64,000 nucleotides of DNA. Source: Elysia chlorotica (lineage: Eukaryota; Mollusca; Gastropoda; Plakobranchidae). Below are positions 1 through 14,587 of this stretch, piece by piece. How positions within the stretch are numbered: the first letter of the stretch is position 1; each line of letters opens with the position of its first letter. The translations under genes were made by a program, and so were the position numbers. The stretch lies in contig RQTK01000356.1 of assembly GCA_003991915.1 (NCBI GenBank), forward strand, positions 325,533 through 389,532. The letters run 5' to 3'. The notes below the pieces were generated by a model, which saw nothing but the letters and a program-made list of their open reading frames with translations, was not told the DNA's origin and ran no database searches.

Positions 1-894
1 AAAAGATGGGTAGTTTTTACCCATTCGACATCACCCCCATTCTAGATAAAAGACACTCCATGGTTAGACTAGATCTAGATCTAAAATTACATTAATGAGT
101 GTACAGCCCTTGAATATGTACATACTGTTAAAAATTCCCTGACCGTTTAATAGGCTAGGTTAAGACGCATTATGTAAACAATCCTAACCAAAACTAGAAC
201 AACACTCATTGTGACATTGCTGTCTACAGAGGCCTCTAAGTACGTTTTACTGTCTATGAGTATAAAACCCCACTCGGAGATCTTTACCTATGAAACATAG
301 TTTACATGTCTTAGAACCTTCTTCTTCTTCTTCTTCTTCTTCAATATCTCTGCTTAAAATTTAATTTTTTTAAACTTAGTGAATATTAGAAGACTTTTAA
401 ATAGCAGGTTTGGTTTACAGGCTTTTCAAGACATTTTTGTTACTTACCTTTTTTTTCAAATTTTCAAAATGTTCAATCCCATTTTTCTTTTTAGAGCAAG
501 AATTTTTAGGTAATCTTCAATATATCCTCTCTTTGAAAGCCTCAACACTTTTGGCAGCCACAGATTCCTCTTGGAGACCATACCATTCTCATAGGCCTGC
601 TGTTTTGGGGAAGAAAGATTCCAGTAGCCTATTCATTTTTTTTTGCAAAGAATTGTTTTTAATTGTCTGTTTGAAATTTGACTGTGTCTGGTAAGCATCG
701 CAGTTGGCTGTAGTTCATCTTGCATTGGCAGTGCTGACAAGGATCTTAAAGAGGAGTGTGAGTCTAGAGGTTTTGCGCCAATGTTGCAGGGTCTCTCAGT
801 TTCGAACATGGAGCATGCCACCCACACTGCTGGTATTTCTATGTCGATTTGTAACAATGCAGGGTGCTCGATGTTGGATTCTTTCTAATGCATA

Positions 895-1030
895 TGACCG
901 GATGAGACAGGAGCCATGGCATCCCTGCACTGTCTCTGTGTGGCAGGACATACAATTGTCAGACGTTAGTCTAGATACCCATCCACAATATAGTCTATAT
1001 AGTGCTGACATTGGACCCTAAGCATCAAAA
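895..1030 (+). repeat. SINE copy, core and 3' part
   Basis: Shares the family core seen elsewhere in the window: GAGACAGGAGYCATGGCATC, then a CTGTCTCTGTGTGGCAG block and the TTGTCAGACGTTAGTCT block. The closest match is the copy at 25.0-25.3 kb. The tRNA-like head is not clear in this copy. Confidence 0.65.
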
Positions 1031-1654
1031 GCAAAATTCTCCCTATGGTACACGAGGTTGCTTACTAATATATGTGCTCCATTGTTTTACATGGTATGTA
1101 ACTATGTCAGTCAGTGAAGTGGGTGGTTAGTTACTAATGCTAGCCTTGTAGTGCTCACCTTTCTTACAAGTACCTTTTGGGACAATTATATCCGACGTAG
1201 AGAGGAGTTCAGAAGTTGATTAAATTCTCGATTCACTTTGCTTTCTTAGAGACTTAGCCCTTTTCTACAATTACCCAGGAGTGCCAGCATTTCTTTACAG
1301 TTTGCGACAGCAAGAGAGGGGAGTTTTAATGGTAAAGTGGTGATGGGGCTGGGGAGTAGCAATGGGAGGTGCTACAGGCTTTCTGAGAGGAGTTGTTTCT
1401 TCTGCTGATTCAAGGCCCCTGTAGTTCTGATCTGCAGACAATGTAGTTGAATAGTTTATCAAGGACATTTTTAGCAGCAAAAGACCTTGAATTTCCCTCA
1501 CCATGCTTACTGCGCTCAACGTGCTTCAGTGAATATCATCTCTGAAGTGTAGGTTGGACCTGACAATTGCATTTTGTAACCCCTCGATTATTTCTTTGCT
1601 CCTAAAACACTGCTGTCTATAGTTCCTCATAATCTGAAAGAGTACTCTGTTTAC

Positions 1655-1870
1655 AAATCATGGCGGAGCAATGGTCCAAGGCTAGAGGAAGTTGCTTTAA
1701 ATTGAAAGATTGTGGGTACAATCCACACTCTGAAAGTGGCCTTTTTCCCTACTGGTTAGGTTGGTGTCATTGTAACTATCATGTGACTGATAAAACCCTG
1801 TGTAACACCCCTTTATGTCCCTTTGCCATATACAGTATCTCTCTAGAGACCAATGAGAAGAAAAACTAAG
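1655..1870 (+). repeat. tRNA-derived SINE copy with head
   Basis: A tRNA-like head carries an A-box-like TGGCGGAGCAATGG at about 1661 and a B-box-like GGTACAATCC at about 1716. The family block CCCTACTGGTTAGGTTGGTG follows, then a diverged core. The short open frames here are incidental. Confidence 0.6.
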
Positions 1871-2487
1871 AAAGAGCTTCACTCTCTCTGACTAAATATT
1901 GCTTTTTAAAAATTAATTATTCCATTCTGACAATTGATGTGACTGTCCAAAGTCGCTGAATGCTCACAATTCTTGTGGTTCATATTTAGCCAGTGCCTTC
2001 TTTCTTTACAAAATTAGGATATTAAAGGGGTGTGAATGTCATAAAAGATTAATAACTTTTACAGCTGATCGTGTCTTTTTTCTACTGTGACTGTGAGGCT
2101 CATTTTCTCTTTGCATGAGAACTAAGTTGTCTTAAAGAATAATTGATTTTCTTGTCTCCACTGTGCTTCCCTTTGAAGTTTTTATTATATACTCAGCAAT
2201 CTTGATCATTTAAACTTTGTTGTGATATGATTGCTATGTGAACAAGTCTTTTATCATAAACACTAACATTTGTTAGCTATCTTTCTCCTCTATTAATTAT
2301 AACCTATAGGGCTGTTCAAATATAAATTATAATCTTACACCAATTTTGATTTTTGAACCCCCCTCCTTTATTACCCACACATACTTTTTCTTTAGGATAG
2401 ATTAGACCAATCATAAAATAGGTGTTATGAACCTCCTTTATTTTTTGTTTTACCAGTGTGTTTTTTTTTCTGCCACACCTAGCCACT

Positions 2488-5400
2488 ATGGGTAAGAATA
2501 GGGGACAAACAGATATAACAACAAACGGAGACGCAAAACAAAATGCAAACCGTCAGTTCTCTGTCATGGAAGCATATGATCTGTCATGCAAGGTATGCTG
2601 TTATTTTGACTTAATACTTCTTTGTCTTCTAGAATCCCAAAATCATGAAACTTAGTTGGTAATTCACAATAAAATGTTTAGGCATGTGATGCTTATAGCA
2701 TCTATTAAAGAGCATGAACTGTACCACATTATGAAGAGGAGTTTTTATGAAAAAGAATTACAGCGCATATTTCTATGCTTGGTCTTTGTTTCTATAACGC
2801 TATATATCTTTTTTTTTTTTTTTTTTAAGTTCTAGGATGGCTTAGTCAAAATTTCTTTACCTTTGAATTTGCAAGAAACTTTATGGCCAGATGAATCTCT
2901 TTGTCTTTGGTGACCATTACCATTTTTCTTTAGCTACAACAGTTTTTTTTAACTTATAGAAGTTGAGTAAAATATAATATTTCTTTTTTTTTTTTCAGTT
3001 TTTCAGTTTTTGATCTGAAACATTTTGGCCTTTGATGAAATCTGGTTTAAATAATTTTTGACAATAATATCAATCATAGGTTGTTTATTTAATCATCCTA
3101 TAGCATTATTAGGAAGCACCCTGATATTTTTTATATTATTATTACTATAGGTCATGCTAATCGGCGACAGCGGTGTTGGAAAGACATGTCTGCTTGTGAG
3201 GTTCAAGGATGGAACTTTTCTCTCTGGTAGCTTTATCTCCACTGTTGGGATAGACTTCCGTGTAAGAAACATAACAATAAATTTGTATAGATTTAAAATA
3301 TTCTCATAATCATTTAAACCCTTTCAGACCTCAAATGAATATTTAAATATTTAAAACTAAAACTGAAATAAATTTGAATTTGAGGGTTTTTAATGTAGGT
3401 AAATTGAGAGGTAAGGTAAGAATAAAGAAAAATTGTGTCTTTCTCTCTCTTTTTAATCCATCCGTGCATATTTTCTTTCATTCCATTCGATTGCTTGTGT
3501 ATGTATTATCTATTTTTCCTTATCTTCCTCTCTCTTTTCTTTTGTGTATTCTCACAGTTCTTTTTTTTTCCTCTTTGCATCAATTTTATACATATCATTG
3601 CACTGTTACAGATCTCTGCCTGCCTCTCCGATTCTTTCCCTTTCTTTTCTGTTTCTTACTTAAATCTTTCTTAAACTGTTTTTATTCCTCTAACAAAGTC
3701 AAGTATGGTAGTCCAAGAGCTGATCTATGCTTTTAAGTATACTGCAAAAACAGGCAATCAAAGACAACTCCTTTTTATTTGTTTAGTTGTGCTTACATGA
3801 CCTTTGAAATTATTTTTAGCTAGCTTGGGTTTTTCAATGTCCAGAAATATGATTGCCATATTTTGTCTTTTAAAAACTTAAGTCGGATGAATGGAAGCAG
3901 TCAAATTCAGTATTATGGATTTAGGTCTTAATTGGGTGAAGTTGAATGCAAGAAAAAAACCTACGTACAATTAATCGATACGATTTGCTTCATATTTCCT
4001 CTTTAGAACAAAGTGGTTGATCTGGAAGGAACAAAAGTTAAACTTCAGGTTGGTTTCATTTCATTGATAGTGTACTTTCTAATAAATACTGTTTGTGTAG
4101 TTTGTGATTTAGCTTGTTAGTGCTTGAAAGATTTTGAATGTAAAAGCGAATTATCTTAAATGTTGTTCATCAGTGGAATATTTATATTTGTGAAATATCA
4201 ATTAAGTCAATTTAGTCAATTTTGAAAAAAAAATTAGTTGCTTTGATGAAAATAAATACCAATATCAATTTCTTAATTGAAATAAATGAGAAGATGTAAC
4301 TTTGCCGGGAGGAATCTTCAAGAGAAGCAAATGTATGTGTCTTATTGATAATGAAAAATAATGTCTAAAAAGTCTTACTACATTTTCTAATAATTTTGAA
4401 TATAATATTTGATTTTGTTAGATATGGGATACAGCAGGCCAAGAGCGGTTTCGCAGCATTACAAGAGCCTACTACCGTGACGCCAATGGTAAGTGCTCTA
4501 AACCGTTCTGAAGGACCTTCTTTGTCATTTAAAACCTATTAAAAGATATGCTTTTGTATCTTGGGCTTTTAAAATATTAAATCAGTTTCTTATGGTATAA
4601 AGAAATAATGGTTGTGATCAGTTCCTAAATTGTCACTAATTTTTTTTTTTAACATTCAATTAAATGATGAAAAATAGATCTTTTTGGTCATGATTATTTT
4701 ACTATTACTGTGATTTTTAATTTATTTTCTTTCTTTTTTTTGTCTTCACAGCTCTTCTTCTCCTTTATGATGTTACAAATAAGAACAGTTTTGATAACAT
4801 AAGAGTGAGTAGTTTGTCAGTTTAAACAAATTTTATATTTTGAAATGTATATTCAAATAATATTTGATATTTTGCTGCTGAGGTAAAATAGGACAGGATA
4901 TTAAGAGTTCAAAACGAGCCATGTGATAATATTATCCTGGTTATCTACCACATTGTTTTGTTACAAAGAGAAAAAAAGCTGTTAAATTTTGTTAACATAT
5001 TTGATATTGTGCTTTCATCATTTGGTTGTGCACACTGAGGCTTATTTGGGTCCTTCACTTACTTAAATATTTGATAGCGGCTTCATTTTTAAAACTCTTG
5101 AGAGAAGCACAACTTAAAGTCGCTTTTTGTATCATAATTATTTTTTTTTTAAACTCATATGACATCTGGCGATGCCAATTTTTTAAAAATTTGCAGATTT
5201 TCATTATAAAAAAAAAAAGTTGCCAGTCAAAATTTAGTTCAAATCTGTCAAGTGTTTTTGTCTTGTGATTCAGTATGCTATTCAGCTTTTTCAGTAAAAA
5301 AGAAAAACAAGGACTCAGTTGGCATCACTGGAAAGTATTTGATCAATTTTATGGTGTTTTAAGTTTGGAAGACCTTAGTTTAGTGATTATGCTAGTATAT

Positions 5401-8400
5401 TTTACTCCTACTTAATCATTTTTTTTTTTCATGAAATCTAATCAGTTAGGCATTTGTAGTAGAATGATCTCTGATTTTGTCAATATTTTAAATGTGTTGA
5501 AAATGTAACATCTTTGATTATTACCATTATTTTATGCAGGTTTTCTATAAACAGTTAACAAAGAAAGCAAAAAGACATGAATATTAACAAAAATAAATCA
5601 TGACTAGACAGTTCAAAAGGCTTTTCAAACCTGTTTCAGGCATGGCTTGGAGAAATACAAGAATATGCTCAAGACGATGTAGTCATCATGTTGCTAGGCA
5701 ACAAGTGTGACTGTCATGAGAGAGTGATTAAAAAGGAAGATGGGGATCGCTTGTCCAAGGTTTGACATTATTTTGGTTTCCCTCCAAATGACTTAAATTG
5801 AGTATCAGAAATTAAACTTACACAGATATTCCATCAGCGTCTTGTGGCATTGTTGTTCTCATCAGTACATTTCTGATTTTTTTTTAAAGAGAGGAAATAA
5901 TTTAGTTAATTGTGTTTAAAAATTTCATGACTAATATTTAATTAGTGTTTTAGAAATACTTTATTACTCACTTACTTATGCCTCTGAGTCCCAGGAGGAA
6001 CATAGGGCCAAAGAAATACCTTATAGTTGACTAATATTTCCGTATGGTGTTTGACAAATGAACTTTCCCCTACCTCTCCTCAGCCCCCATTCCACTTTTC
6101 TTTATGCTTTTAAAAGAAATGTTTAAAATGTTTTTAAGATGGATAAATAACAAACTTGGATACATTTTGTGATTTATCCATCTTGAAAGCTTTTTAAATA
6201 TTTTGTGAAATTAAATAATTAAATACGGAATTGATCATGTGCAAAGAAAAGCTCTAAACTGACTATAACTTTTTTTTTGTCGTCAAAGGAGTATGGAGTA
6301 GCTTTTATGGAAACAAGTGCAAAGACAGGCATGAATGTTGAGTTGGCATTTATGGCTGTTGCAAGGTGAGTTACTTTTTTTTTTTTTTTTACTCCAGAAC
6401 TTATATAGCAAAAGGTTTTATGTTCATGGTGATTTTGTCATGGAAACACATTTTTGTAGCTTTCAATATCCACAACATTATTTCAGTGAACTAAAAATTA
6501 TTTAAATCTTTCGTGGTTTTTTTGGTGTTTTTTTTTTAAACTTTTTGTTTCCTTTTTTATAATTTTTGGCATATGAATGGTTCCCAAAATCAAAGGAGTT
6601 AACATAACCAAAGTAAGTAAAGCTTCACTAATATTTATTTTATTAATTAGGTGGGGCATTTTAAATATGAATTTTTAAAATCATTTGTCAGTTATTATGA
6701 TGAAGAAAAACCCCACCCATCACCAATCACTGATTTTGATGCAGCAAATTCACTAACCAAATTTGGGAAGGGTACTGTCATTGGTTGGGAACTGCTGTTT
6801 AAGTTGAGTTTATAGTGGATGCTTTTATTTTTAACTCCACCCTGAACCCAATTATTTATTTCATAAGCACCTAGGGGCTTGTTACTTTTGGGCACAATGA
6901 TGTCATTGATACCTTGGCCTATAATAAAGCAAAGATTTATGAGCACATCAAGGAAACTACCTCAGAGTTGAAAACTGTACATCTAGATCTACAAGATGGA
7001 AAGGCCCAAATTGTTTTTGAATCATCACACCAAAAACATTTATCTCAGCTTTCAGTGAATATGCATAGATCGAGCAAAGTAATTGAAATAAAAGAAGAAA
7101 GACTAGATGAAAATACAAGAAGTATGCAGGTTATGTGATGGTCAGATTTGTTTCTTTACTCCTTCATCAACTTTTTCTGACAGAAAAGTCAGTTGTTGTT
7201 TTTTATCTGCCAAGCATTTCTTCACTAAATGACCATATAGATAGTCTATTATTTCAAGAACTGGATTCAATTTTTATTATAGCTCAAATTTTTAAAATGC
7301 TGAAGAGTAATTTGTTTATTCAATGTTTTAACTTTTACTTGAAGTTGTTAATAAGTTCAATGAGCTACTTTGAAATAAACAGAGAAATTCTAGGATTATG
7401 TAGACTTGACTGCTTGTATGCTTTTACCTGAATAGCTTTTGTCAAAATGTTTAGTGTAATAGTAAACGCTAGTCAGTTTTTATGTTTATATTCATTTTTC
7501 CTGTATGGCTTTGATTTATAATAGCAAATAGTTTTTCTTTCCGATTAACATCGTATTTAGCATGAGTGAATTTCATTTGTCTCATTAATTGGTCAATCCA
7601 AAATAAAGCAAAATATTCCAGTAAAAATCTGAAGTGACAGAGGTTTTGAAATAAAGTTTATATAATTTGAAATTTTATTCAATGCAAAAGAAGTTGGGTA
7701 TTTGTCATTTTAACCTGTTGTGCTTGTGTTTGTTTGTTTTTACCACAGAAGCCAATAAGGTGAATCCATTTACAAATTGTTCTTAAGTTATCACTGTCTA
7801 GTGTGTGTATATATATATTATTGGTGTTAATATAAAGAATTTTCTTTCTCAATTTACTCACTTCAATGCCTGTCCTGCTGTAAAAACTATAGCCTTCAAT
7901 TAGGAAAATTCATGTGGACAGTATCAAGATCTATAACTTAATGCACCTTGTTCATGTGATTTGTTTTTACTTTTTAACCACATGCAATATTTAATGGAGA
8001 GTATCATATTCAATTAAATAAGTCAGTGTAACTTTTCTCCACAACAAAATTCTCTCATAATAGACAACCATAGTATTTGATGTTGTGTATTACCATGTCA
8101 ATCTAATATTACAAACCTAATATATTCTCTGTGCCAAAAGAGATACTCTCATCTATGTCTTTTCTGTTCTTGTTGTGATTGCTTTTCTAACTCCATTAAT
8201 CGACAAGAAATGTACATTTCTTCAATAATCACGAAATTAAGTGCTTTTAATGGGTTTTTTCAATGACTTGAAATATATATATGTGTGTATATTGCAAAGA
8301 CATGATAAAACAAAAAAGGTAAACCTACAGAAGAAGCAGTAAACTGTAAAGCGATATACTGATTCTTTTTTTTTGTGCTGAAAACTTGATCTCTTTAACT

Positions 8401-10315
8401 AAGGCTTGTTGGCAAATGTTAATAGCTGTTTTTATTATGATTTTATCTAAAAGTATCTTCTTGTATTGTTTTTTTAAAACTTTTATTCATCTTTCCAAAA
8501 TCCTTGTTATATATCAACCTATTTTATTATATGGATCTCTGTGTTATTAGTCTGTTTATTTATTAGCAAGATTCAGGTAATCAATGAAATCTGAAAATTA
8601 TATATATATATATATGAGCCATTGACAAAAGGTAAAGAGTAAAACGTGACCTTGGGCATGAAATTTCAAAAGGCATATGTGACCGGTTTTTTTTGTTTTG
8701 AACATGTTGAAGAAGGTCCATTACCTCTCCACATGTAGTAAGAAGATGATCCTGCGACAGGTTTTCAAGAAATTTCAATGACAATGCATCAAGCTCATTA
8801 TGTTGAGCGTGATGTGGGACATGAAAGTTGATCAGAAAAATGTATGAATCTACTAAAATAAACGAACAATAATTGCTTGAATAGCAAATGTGTTGTATAC
8901 ACTTCTCAAATGCAGTACTATTATGATTTTATATTGATATAATGGATAAAGCTGTAAAACTTTTAATGTCCACAGTCACACTTGATATAGACCAATTTCT
9001 TTCAAATATGACACAAACTGAGAAACTGAACAGACACAGTGTTAATTTAGTTCATTGCCATGACATGGAAGCAACCTTTTAATAAACCGCCTAAATAAAT
9101 TGTGAAATTTTTAGATGCATGGGTGAATTATACAGTTGTCCACTTGCATCATGCACAGCAAGTTATGTATGATCAGGTAGAGCTATTCAGTCCTTGACAA
9201 CAGCTTCCTTTTGCGATGAAGCTGAATGTCTTTATTTAATAGTAAAACAAAGGAGTAAAAAAGATTCTGTTCATTTATAGGTAAACTAAAAATTGGGTTA
9301 TTGACTTAGGCAATTTTGGCTAAGATTACTGTCAAATCAAAAGATTGAATTCGCAACCCCAAAAAAAAAGCCATATATAAATGCCTTCACCCTACGTTAT
9401 GTTGGTCGTGTGTGGCATATATTTATATATATATAGCTAGGAAAATTGGTACTAAATTGTATAAATGCAAGTTCATAGATAGTTTATTTTAGAAAAGGTA
9501 CCTTGCAGGTGAAAATAAATGGGGAGCTATTTATTATTTCCATAAATTAGTGCACCCTTTATGCATTTCTGTGTGAGAATTGAACATTCAAAATACCTTT
9601 ACTGATAGACAATTATTTGATCTCGTTTATTAGCTTTGATTCATATGTAAATTTTCACGTGCTTGCAAAATTCCTTTAGACAAATTGAGGAAACCATCAC
9701 AACTTTGAAATACATTGTACATGTAGGCCTAACTCTTTTTTACAAATTCATCATTAAAGCTGCATGTTAGCAACTGTGTAATAGCATTTTGCTCAATTTA
9801 TCTTTTTTTTTTTTTACCATATTATGTGTATTATATTCCAATTGAATTATGACATGTTTGTGTACTTATTAATACCTACCCTTTCCTGGTGTTCACTGGA
9901 TAGTTAAAATTACATTATAAATAAGAAAAGAATTATTAATAATATGCGTAACTGTGCTGAAGCATTAATAATTCCTAGTTCAGCAAAATTGTGGCTCACA
10001 AGTAGAGGCAAACTATCTCCAATGTAATTAGTGGGAGCAAAAAATATTTTGGCATCTTAGAAATGTTTGCATAAGAATATTTTTATTGAAACTCTTGATG
10101 CATAACTTTCGTTTTAAACAGAATTAATCTTCATTTCCAAGATCTTAAAATTAGGAGGTATTTATTGCTTCTTATGTGTTTCTGGTTCTAAACATTATTC
10201 ATATTTTTTCAGAGATTTGAAAATGAAGAAACAACGCAGGCCAAATGAACCGAGGTTTGATGTGGCAGCTTACGTCGATCATGAGAAAACAGAACAAGGG
10301 TGCTGTAGCAGCTGA
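2488..10315 (+). CDS. RAB26/RAB37: Rab26/Rab37-family small GTPase
   Basis: Rab GTPase of the Rab26/Rab37 branch, a family linked in animals to secretory-vesicle traffic and exocytosis. Coding exons: 2488-2592, 3151-3261, 4007-4048, 4422-4488, 4752-4804, 5640-5759, 6289-6365, 10213-10315; all phases close, giving 225 residues. Visible motifs: P-loop GDSGVGKT (40-47), switch [11 protein letters not shown], switch [12 protein letters not shown] with catalytic Gln93, NKCD (147-150), ETSAK (174-178). The C-terminal GCCSS supplies two prenylatable cysteines (222-223). Length is close to human RAB37. Residues match RAB26 at some sites ([11 protein letters not shown]) and RAB37 at others ([19 protein letters not shown]), so it may predate that vertebrate split. 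The start is the first ATG after an acceptor-like site at 2456, in good context (GCCACTATGG). The last intron is 3.8 kb and holds an unexplained open frame. Confidence 0.95.
6692..7138 (+). other. Unexplained open frames in the last Rab intron
   Basis: After a possible acceptor (TCATTTGTCAG, ending 6691) a 40-codon open stretch runs to a stop at 6813-6815, in the phase that would follow Rab exon 7. It would replace the prenylated tail with about 40 unrelated residues. A second open frame, 6875-7138, 87 codons, encodes a charged, helix-like peptide (contains [18 protein letters not shown]). I recognise neither. Either could be a decayed repeat or retrocopy. The local base composition is less AT-rich than the flanks. 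Confidence 0.3.
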
Positions 10316-11819
10316 GACTTTTTTCAGTTTCTTCTCTTTTTGGCAACTCATTTATTGTTCTTCTAAATCATTCATGCCTTCCAATGTTGCTCAGAGCTTG
10401 GCAGGTGGTTGGTTCGGAGTATCTACTTATTTTTTTTTTTTTTCCTCTCCGTCTTCCTCTCTCTCTTTAAAATCTGTCATAAGCATTTTGCGGTTTGACA
10501 AGGCTTGATTGCTCTGAGTATGGTGGAATGGGCATCTGACAATGAATATACAAAAACTAGATAAAAACAAATTTACTACATTCCTTCTTAGAAGCTAAAT
10601 AATAATAATATTAGTTCTTTATATTTAAAGTTACCATAATAATAATAATAATAATAATATGAGTTCTTTATATTTAAAGTTATCATTCCATTGTTTAGTG
10701 AACTATACCATTTTAACACAAACACACACACACATATGGAAATCAACTAATTTGCAGCCCTAAATGTGTGTCATATTGCACCTGTGATCCAGTGAGATGC
10801 ATTCTACATTTTGCAAGAAACTTCTTGAAAAAAGTTTATTTTTCTCCTGAGACTTCACATCAACTAATTCATCTGTTGACAAATATTGTTTGTTGGTTGC
10901 TTCCCCTATCCCTGCCAGGGCATTTATAACCGATAGAGGATTGAATGATCTGTTTTATCTTGGCCTCATAAATCTACGCATATTTTCTAGTCATTTTTTC
11001 ATTTTATGTTTTGTTTTATTTTGTTTCAATTACTTTACACTATTGTTGGCTGTACAAGTTTTGACCAACAAAAAAAAAAATTAAGGCTATGAGGGCAAAT
11101 TTAATTAGCATTTTCTGGCCAAACTTTCTCAACATTTTTCTTCTAAATAAATTTTTTTTTTAATTTTGCATGTGATATTTTGATTTTCTTTTTCTTTTCT
11201 TTTTTTTTTTTAAATGCAGAGAGGAGTCTTACTTTAGTAAGATTGTGAGGTACATTTTTTTAAACATTTATTTTATTTTACATCATTCGTCCTGGTTGAA
11301 CAACTAATCAAGCATAAGCATTTATTAAACATGTAAAATAATAATGTTTCATTTATCTTTGCTTTTGTAAATGAAACTGTCTTAAAATGTGTATTCTTAT
11401 GTGATGTTATGTAAAGTCAGCCATATGTATTCTATCACTCCATCTAAATCAATTATTTTGTATCTGGTCATTTATTCTTGTAAAAAGGTCTTTGTCAGCC
11501 TGAAATCTTGAGCTCAATTTTAGTACAGGCTGTATTAGTCCTAATAAGTGTGCCTTATTAAACAAAACAAAAAAGTCTTAATATATTTTTAGTATTCAAT
11601 AATTTGAATAACACAAAATGATCAGGGATCATGGACTGTATATACATTTGTATCTGAAAACATGGGCAATATAGTTTTGTTGACTTGAATTTCAGATCTC
11701 TATGAATTTCATAGAATTTAAAAATAATTATTGGATATTAGTATCAATAACGAAGAGACCAGAGAGGTGTGTTCTACTAATATATTTTTACCTGTAAATT
11801 CACATACTTGTTATATGGT

Positions 11820-12080
11820 TATGAAGGAGCTAAACAATAGAGTGTGTGAATTCTATTGGGAGATCTCTGGTCTGATCCCCAATCAGGATGCCTAGTTCTT
11901 CCCTACTGGTTGAGTCAGTGTCAATATAGTGTGACAGCTGAGACATAAGTTCAGGTATCCTTGCTCTGTCTCTGTGTGGGAGCATGTAAGACTCTCATAT
12001 GTCAGTCAAGGGATTATCAGTCTGAAGTGCAGCCTAATTGGTTATTGTGGGCGTTAAAAAGCTATAAAAACAAACCAAAC
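11820..12080 (+). repeat. SINE copy, nearly full length
   Basis: Contains a B-box-like GGTCTGATCCC near 11870, then TTCCCTACTGGTTGAGTCAG, the diverged core with GCTCTGTCTCTGTGTGGGAG, and a 3' end GGGCGTTAAAAAGC also seen in the 25-kb copy (GGGCGTTAAACC). The 3' part is interrupted by extra sequence. Confidence 0.65.
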
Positions 12081-13173
12081 TTTAACTATTTATACTGGAC
12101 AAATTTATGAATGTATATAAACAAAGTATTGAAGAGATACAAATTGTTTTAATATGGTGATAGCGAGGTGTGCATGAAATATAATGCACTTCAATAGTTT
12201 TTGGACTCGTTTTTTTTTTTTTTTCAATTATGTTTTTCCCATTCCATGCTTATTATAGCAGTGTCTTATACATTTTTGTCTCAATTTTTTTCAGTTTCAG
12301 TTTCAGAAACCTGTGTTACATTTAAAAACGTCATGGTTATGTATTAATTTTTGTTCCTGGCTTAAGAAATCTAAAGGCTTAGAACATTTTATTTTTGGTA
12401 ACTTGAGAAGTTGGGATTTTTTCTTTTTTCTTTATAATTTTTAATGTCAAAATGTTTCTTTGTCTTTGGTAAACAAAACATTTCTTGAAAAGCATCTCTA
12501 TCATTTAAAACAAAACATAAGTTCCAAGACCTAATTATTTAAAAGGAGGAAAGTTGAATCTTAACAATGACATTTTTTCAAAACGAAAATCTCTGTTAAT
12601 TGCACCATTCGTGATCTTTTTACTTAACTGCATCATTCGATATGAATGTGTATGTTGCAGCCTTTTATGACAAGCATGTATTTGTTTGATTTTTTTTTTT
12701 TAAAGAAATATATCTGTAGGTTTTAAATGATCGTTTTAATATTGTTTCTTAATGTACCATTGATAATACTTTGGTTCAACTTATGTTTTTGGAGATAACA
12801 AAAATATATGTTATTATATAATCATTTGGCTTTTGAGCTATGGAGGAGAAAAAGCAAATTTTCATCATCTGTTTAACACATTCGCGCTACAAATTTGCTC
12901 AAGATCATTTTTTCCCCCTGTGTTTTATTTTTTTTATGCTGTTTTTTGTGTCTTTATATTTTAAGCTGTCAATTATCACCTCAATGCCTTTGCATGATAT
13001 TTATATACAAAAGTATGCCTTAATTTTTGGGTTCAAAACTTCTTTTTAAACTTTGCCTCACTGTAATTGATGTTATTATTTGCTCATGGAATAAATTGAT
13101 ACACTATATTTCTGTCACCAAATTTCTTGTGTATTACATACATACACTAGATATTTCCCATTTACACCGCATT

Positions 13174-13174
13174 A

Positions 13175-13241
<67 letters not shown>

Positions 13242-13243
13242 AT
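13174..13243 (+). repeat. (CT)n microsatellite
   Basis: Nearly perfect CT dinucleotide run of about 70 bases. The Ser-Leu open frame across it is an artefact of the repeat. Confidence 0.95.
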
Positions 13244-14587
13244 CTTTTCCCTTACGAACACATTGGCTGTCATTGACAACATTAATAATATAAATATGTG
13301 ATAATTATATTTATCTCAATAATGCTAGTAATTTGGTGTTGGCTCTTTCTCTCTCTCTCTCTTTTTTTTTTTTTTTGGTTTCCTCCAATTTTATGATTTC
13401 ACTGCATTTGTTTTGTTCTTTACATTTTATTTAGTCTATTTTATGTGATTCTTTTCTCTTTAGTCTTTCTCTGATAAAAACAAATGTTAAAATATGCCCT
13501 TTACTGTTCACTTTCCTTGAAGCTTTGAAATTGGAATGGTTGTTGATCTAGTCGGGTAATGTTGATACATGTTTGTTAGAGTAATTATGTTTAAAGATAC
13601 TCTAGTTTTAAGAATTTTATTTTTTAAATTACATGAGGGTTATATTTAAAAGAAAAATGGAGGATGGATCAGGGTTGGATAGGGCATATTCAAACTTTTG
13701 ACTTATTTTAAAGTAGAGGTAGATGAATCTTTAACAGTAATAAGCATTTTAACATATTTTAAGTGCGGTGTATTACGTTATTATAGAAATAAAGGCTAGG
13801 TGGTAATCATCATTCATTTAAGGTACAGATCAGGCTTGCATGCTTTTCTTGCCAAAAAGTTTCCTTTTTTTCTTGTTTAATGAGAGTTAAGTCTAAGGGC
13901 TAAACTTACTAGCTAGTCCTGCAGGAATATTTGTTTGATCTTTTTTAGGAATAGGATCCTTTCAATAGCCTAAGGCTAAAATTCATGCGAAAGGTGTCCA
14001 AATGTGCAATATTATGATATAGCAGATCATATTTGTCCATTTCTTTCAGCTTTCTTGATAAGCTATGTTTTAAAGAAATCATTATTTTTCTAAAACAGTT
14101 TCGATCTTATAACTTTACCTAAATCTCCTCTTTTAGAAAGTTTGCAAGAAACATGGATCTTGTCAATAATTGCTAATAATAATTCCACAACAATAAGATC
14201 ATTAGAAAGTTGATGTGTGGGACATAGCTGGGTATTATTAAGGCCATAGCACAAGAATTAGATTTTTTTTTTTAAAGTTTATTTTCGTGTTCGACCATTG
14301 TCAATGAGCCCTGTTCAGAGATTTTTTTTTTAACTGCACTTATTTCAGCAGGAGTGGTTAAATTTTATTTTCAATATTTGTAAATTTGTCTTTTGCAGTA
14401 ACTTTTTTAATAATCTGGTTATGGGATTCTTTTTTAATTTAGATTGAAGTTTTCCCCCAATCCCATCCAGGAAACTTTGACAGTGATGGAGTTGAAACAA
14501 AATCAATTTGACCATCTGAGGTGTCTGGGTCATCTAGTGTATACATGTACCATTGTAGGATAAATAGCCCCTTCATACAGAAACAGA

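Larger units (their letters stand above)
1..2456. other. Region upstream of the Rab coding exons; no coding gene seen
   Basis: No open frame here shows protein family features. The stretch contains a short TTC run (about 319-342) and two SINE copies listed separately. The polypyrimidine tract ending TTTTACCAG at 2456 looks like a splice acceptor placed 31 bases before the Rab start codon. One or more untranslated leader exons of the Rab gene may therefore lie in or beyond this region, but I cannot place them. Confidence 0.5.

Noticed and set aside
704-1021. 105-codon plus-strand frame near the window start
   Set aside because: It runs through a SINE copy and has no protein-family features.
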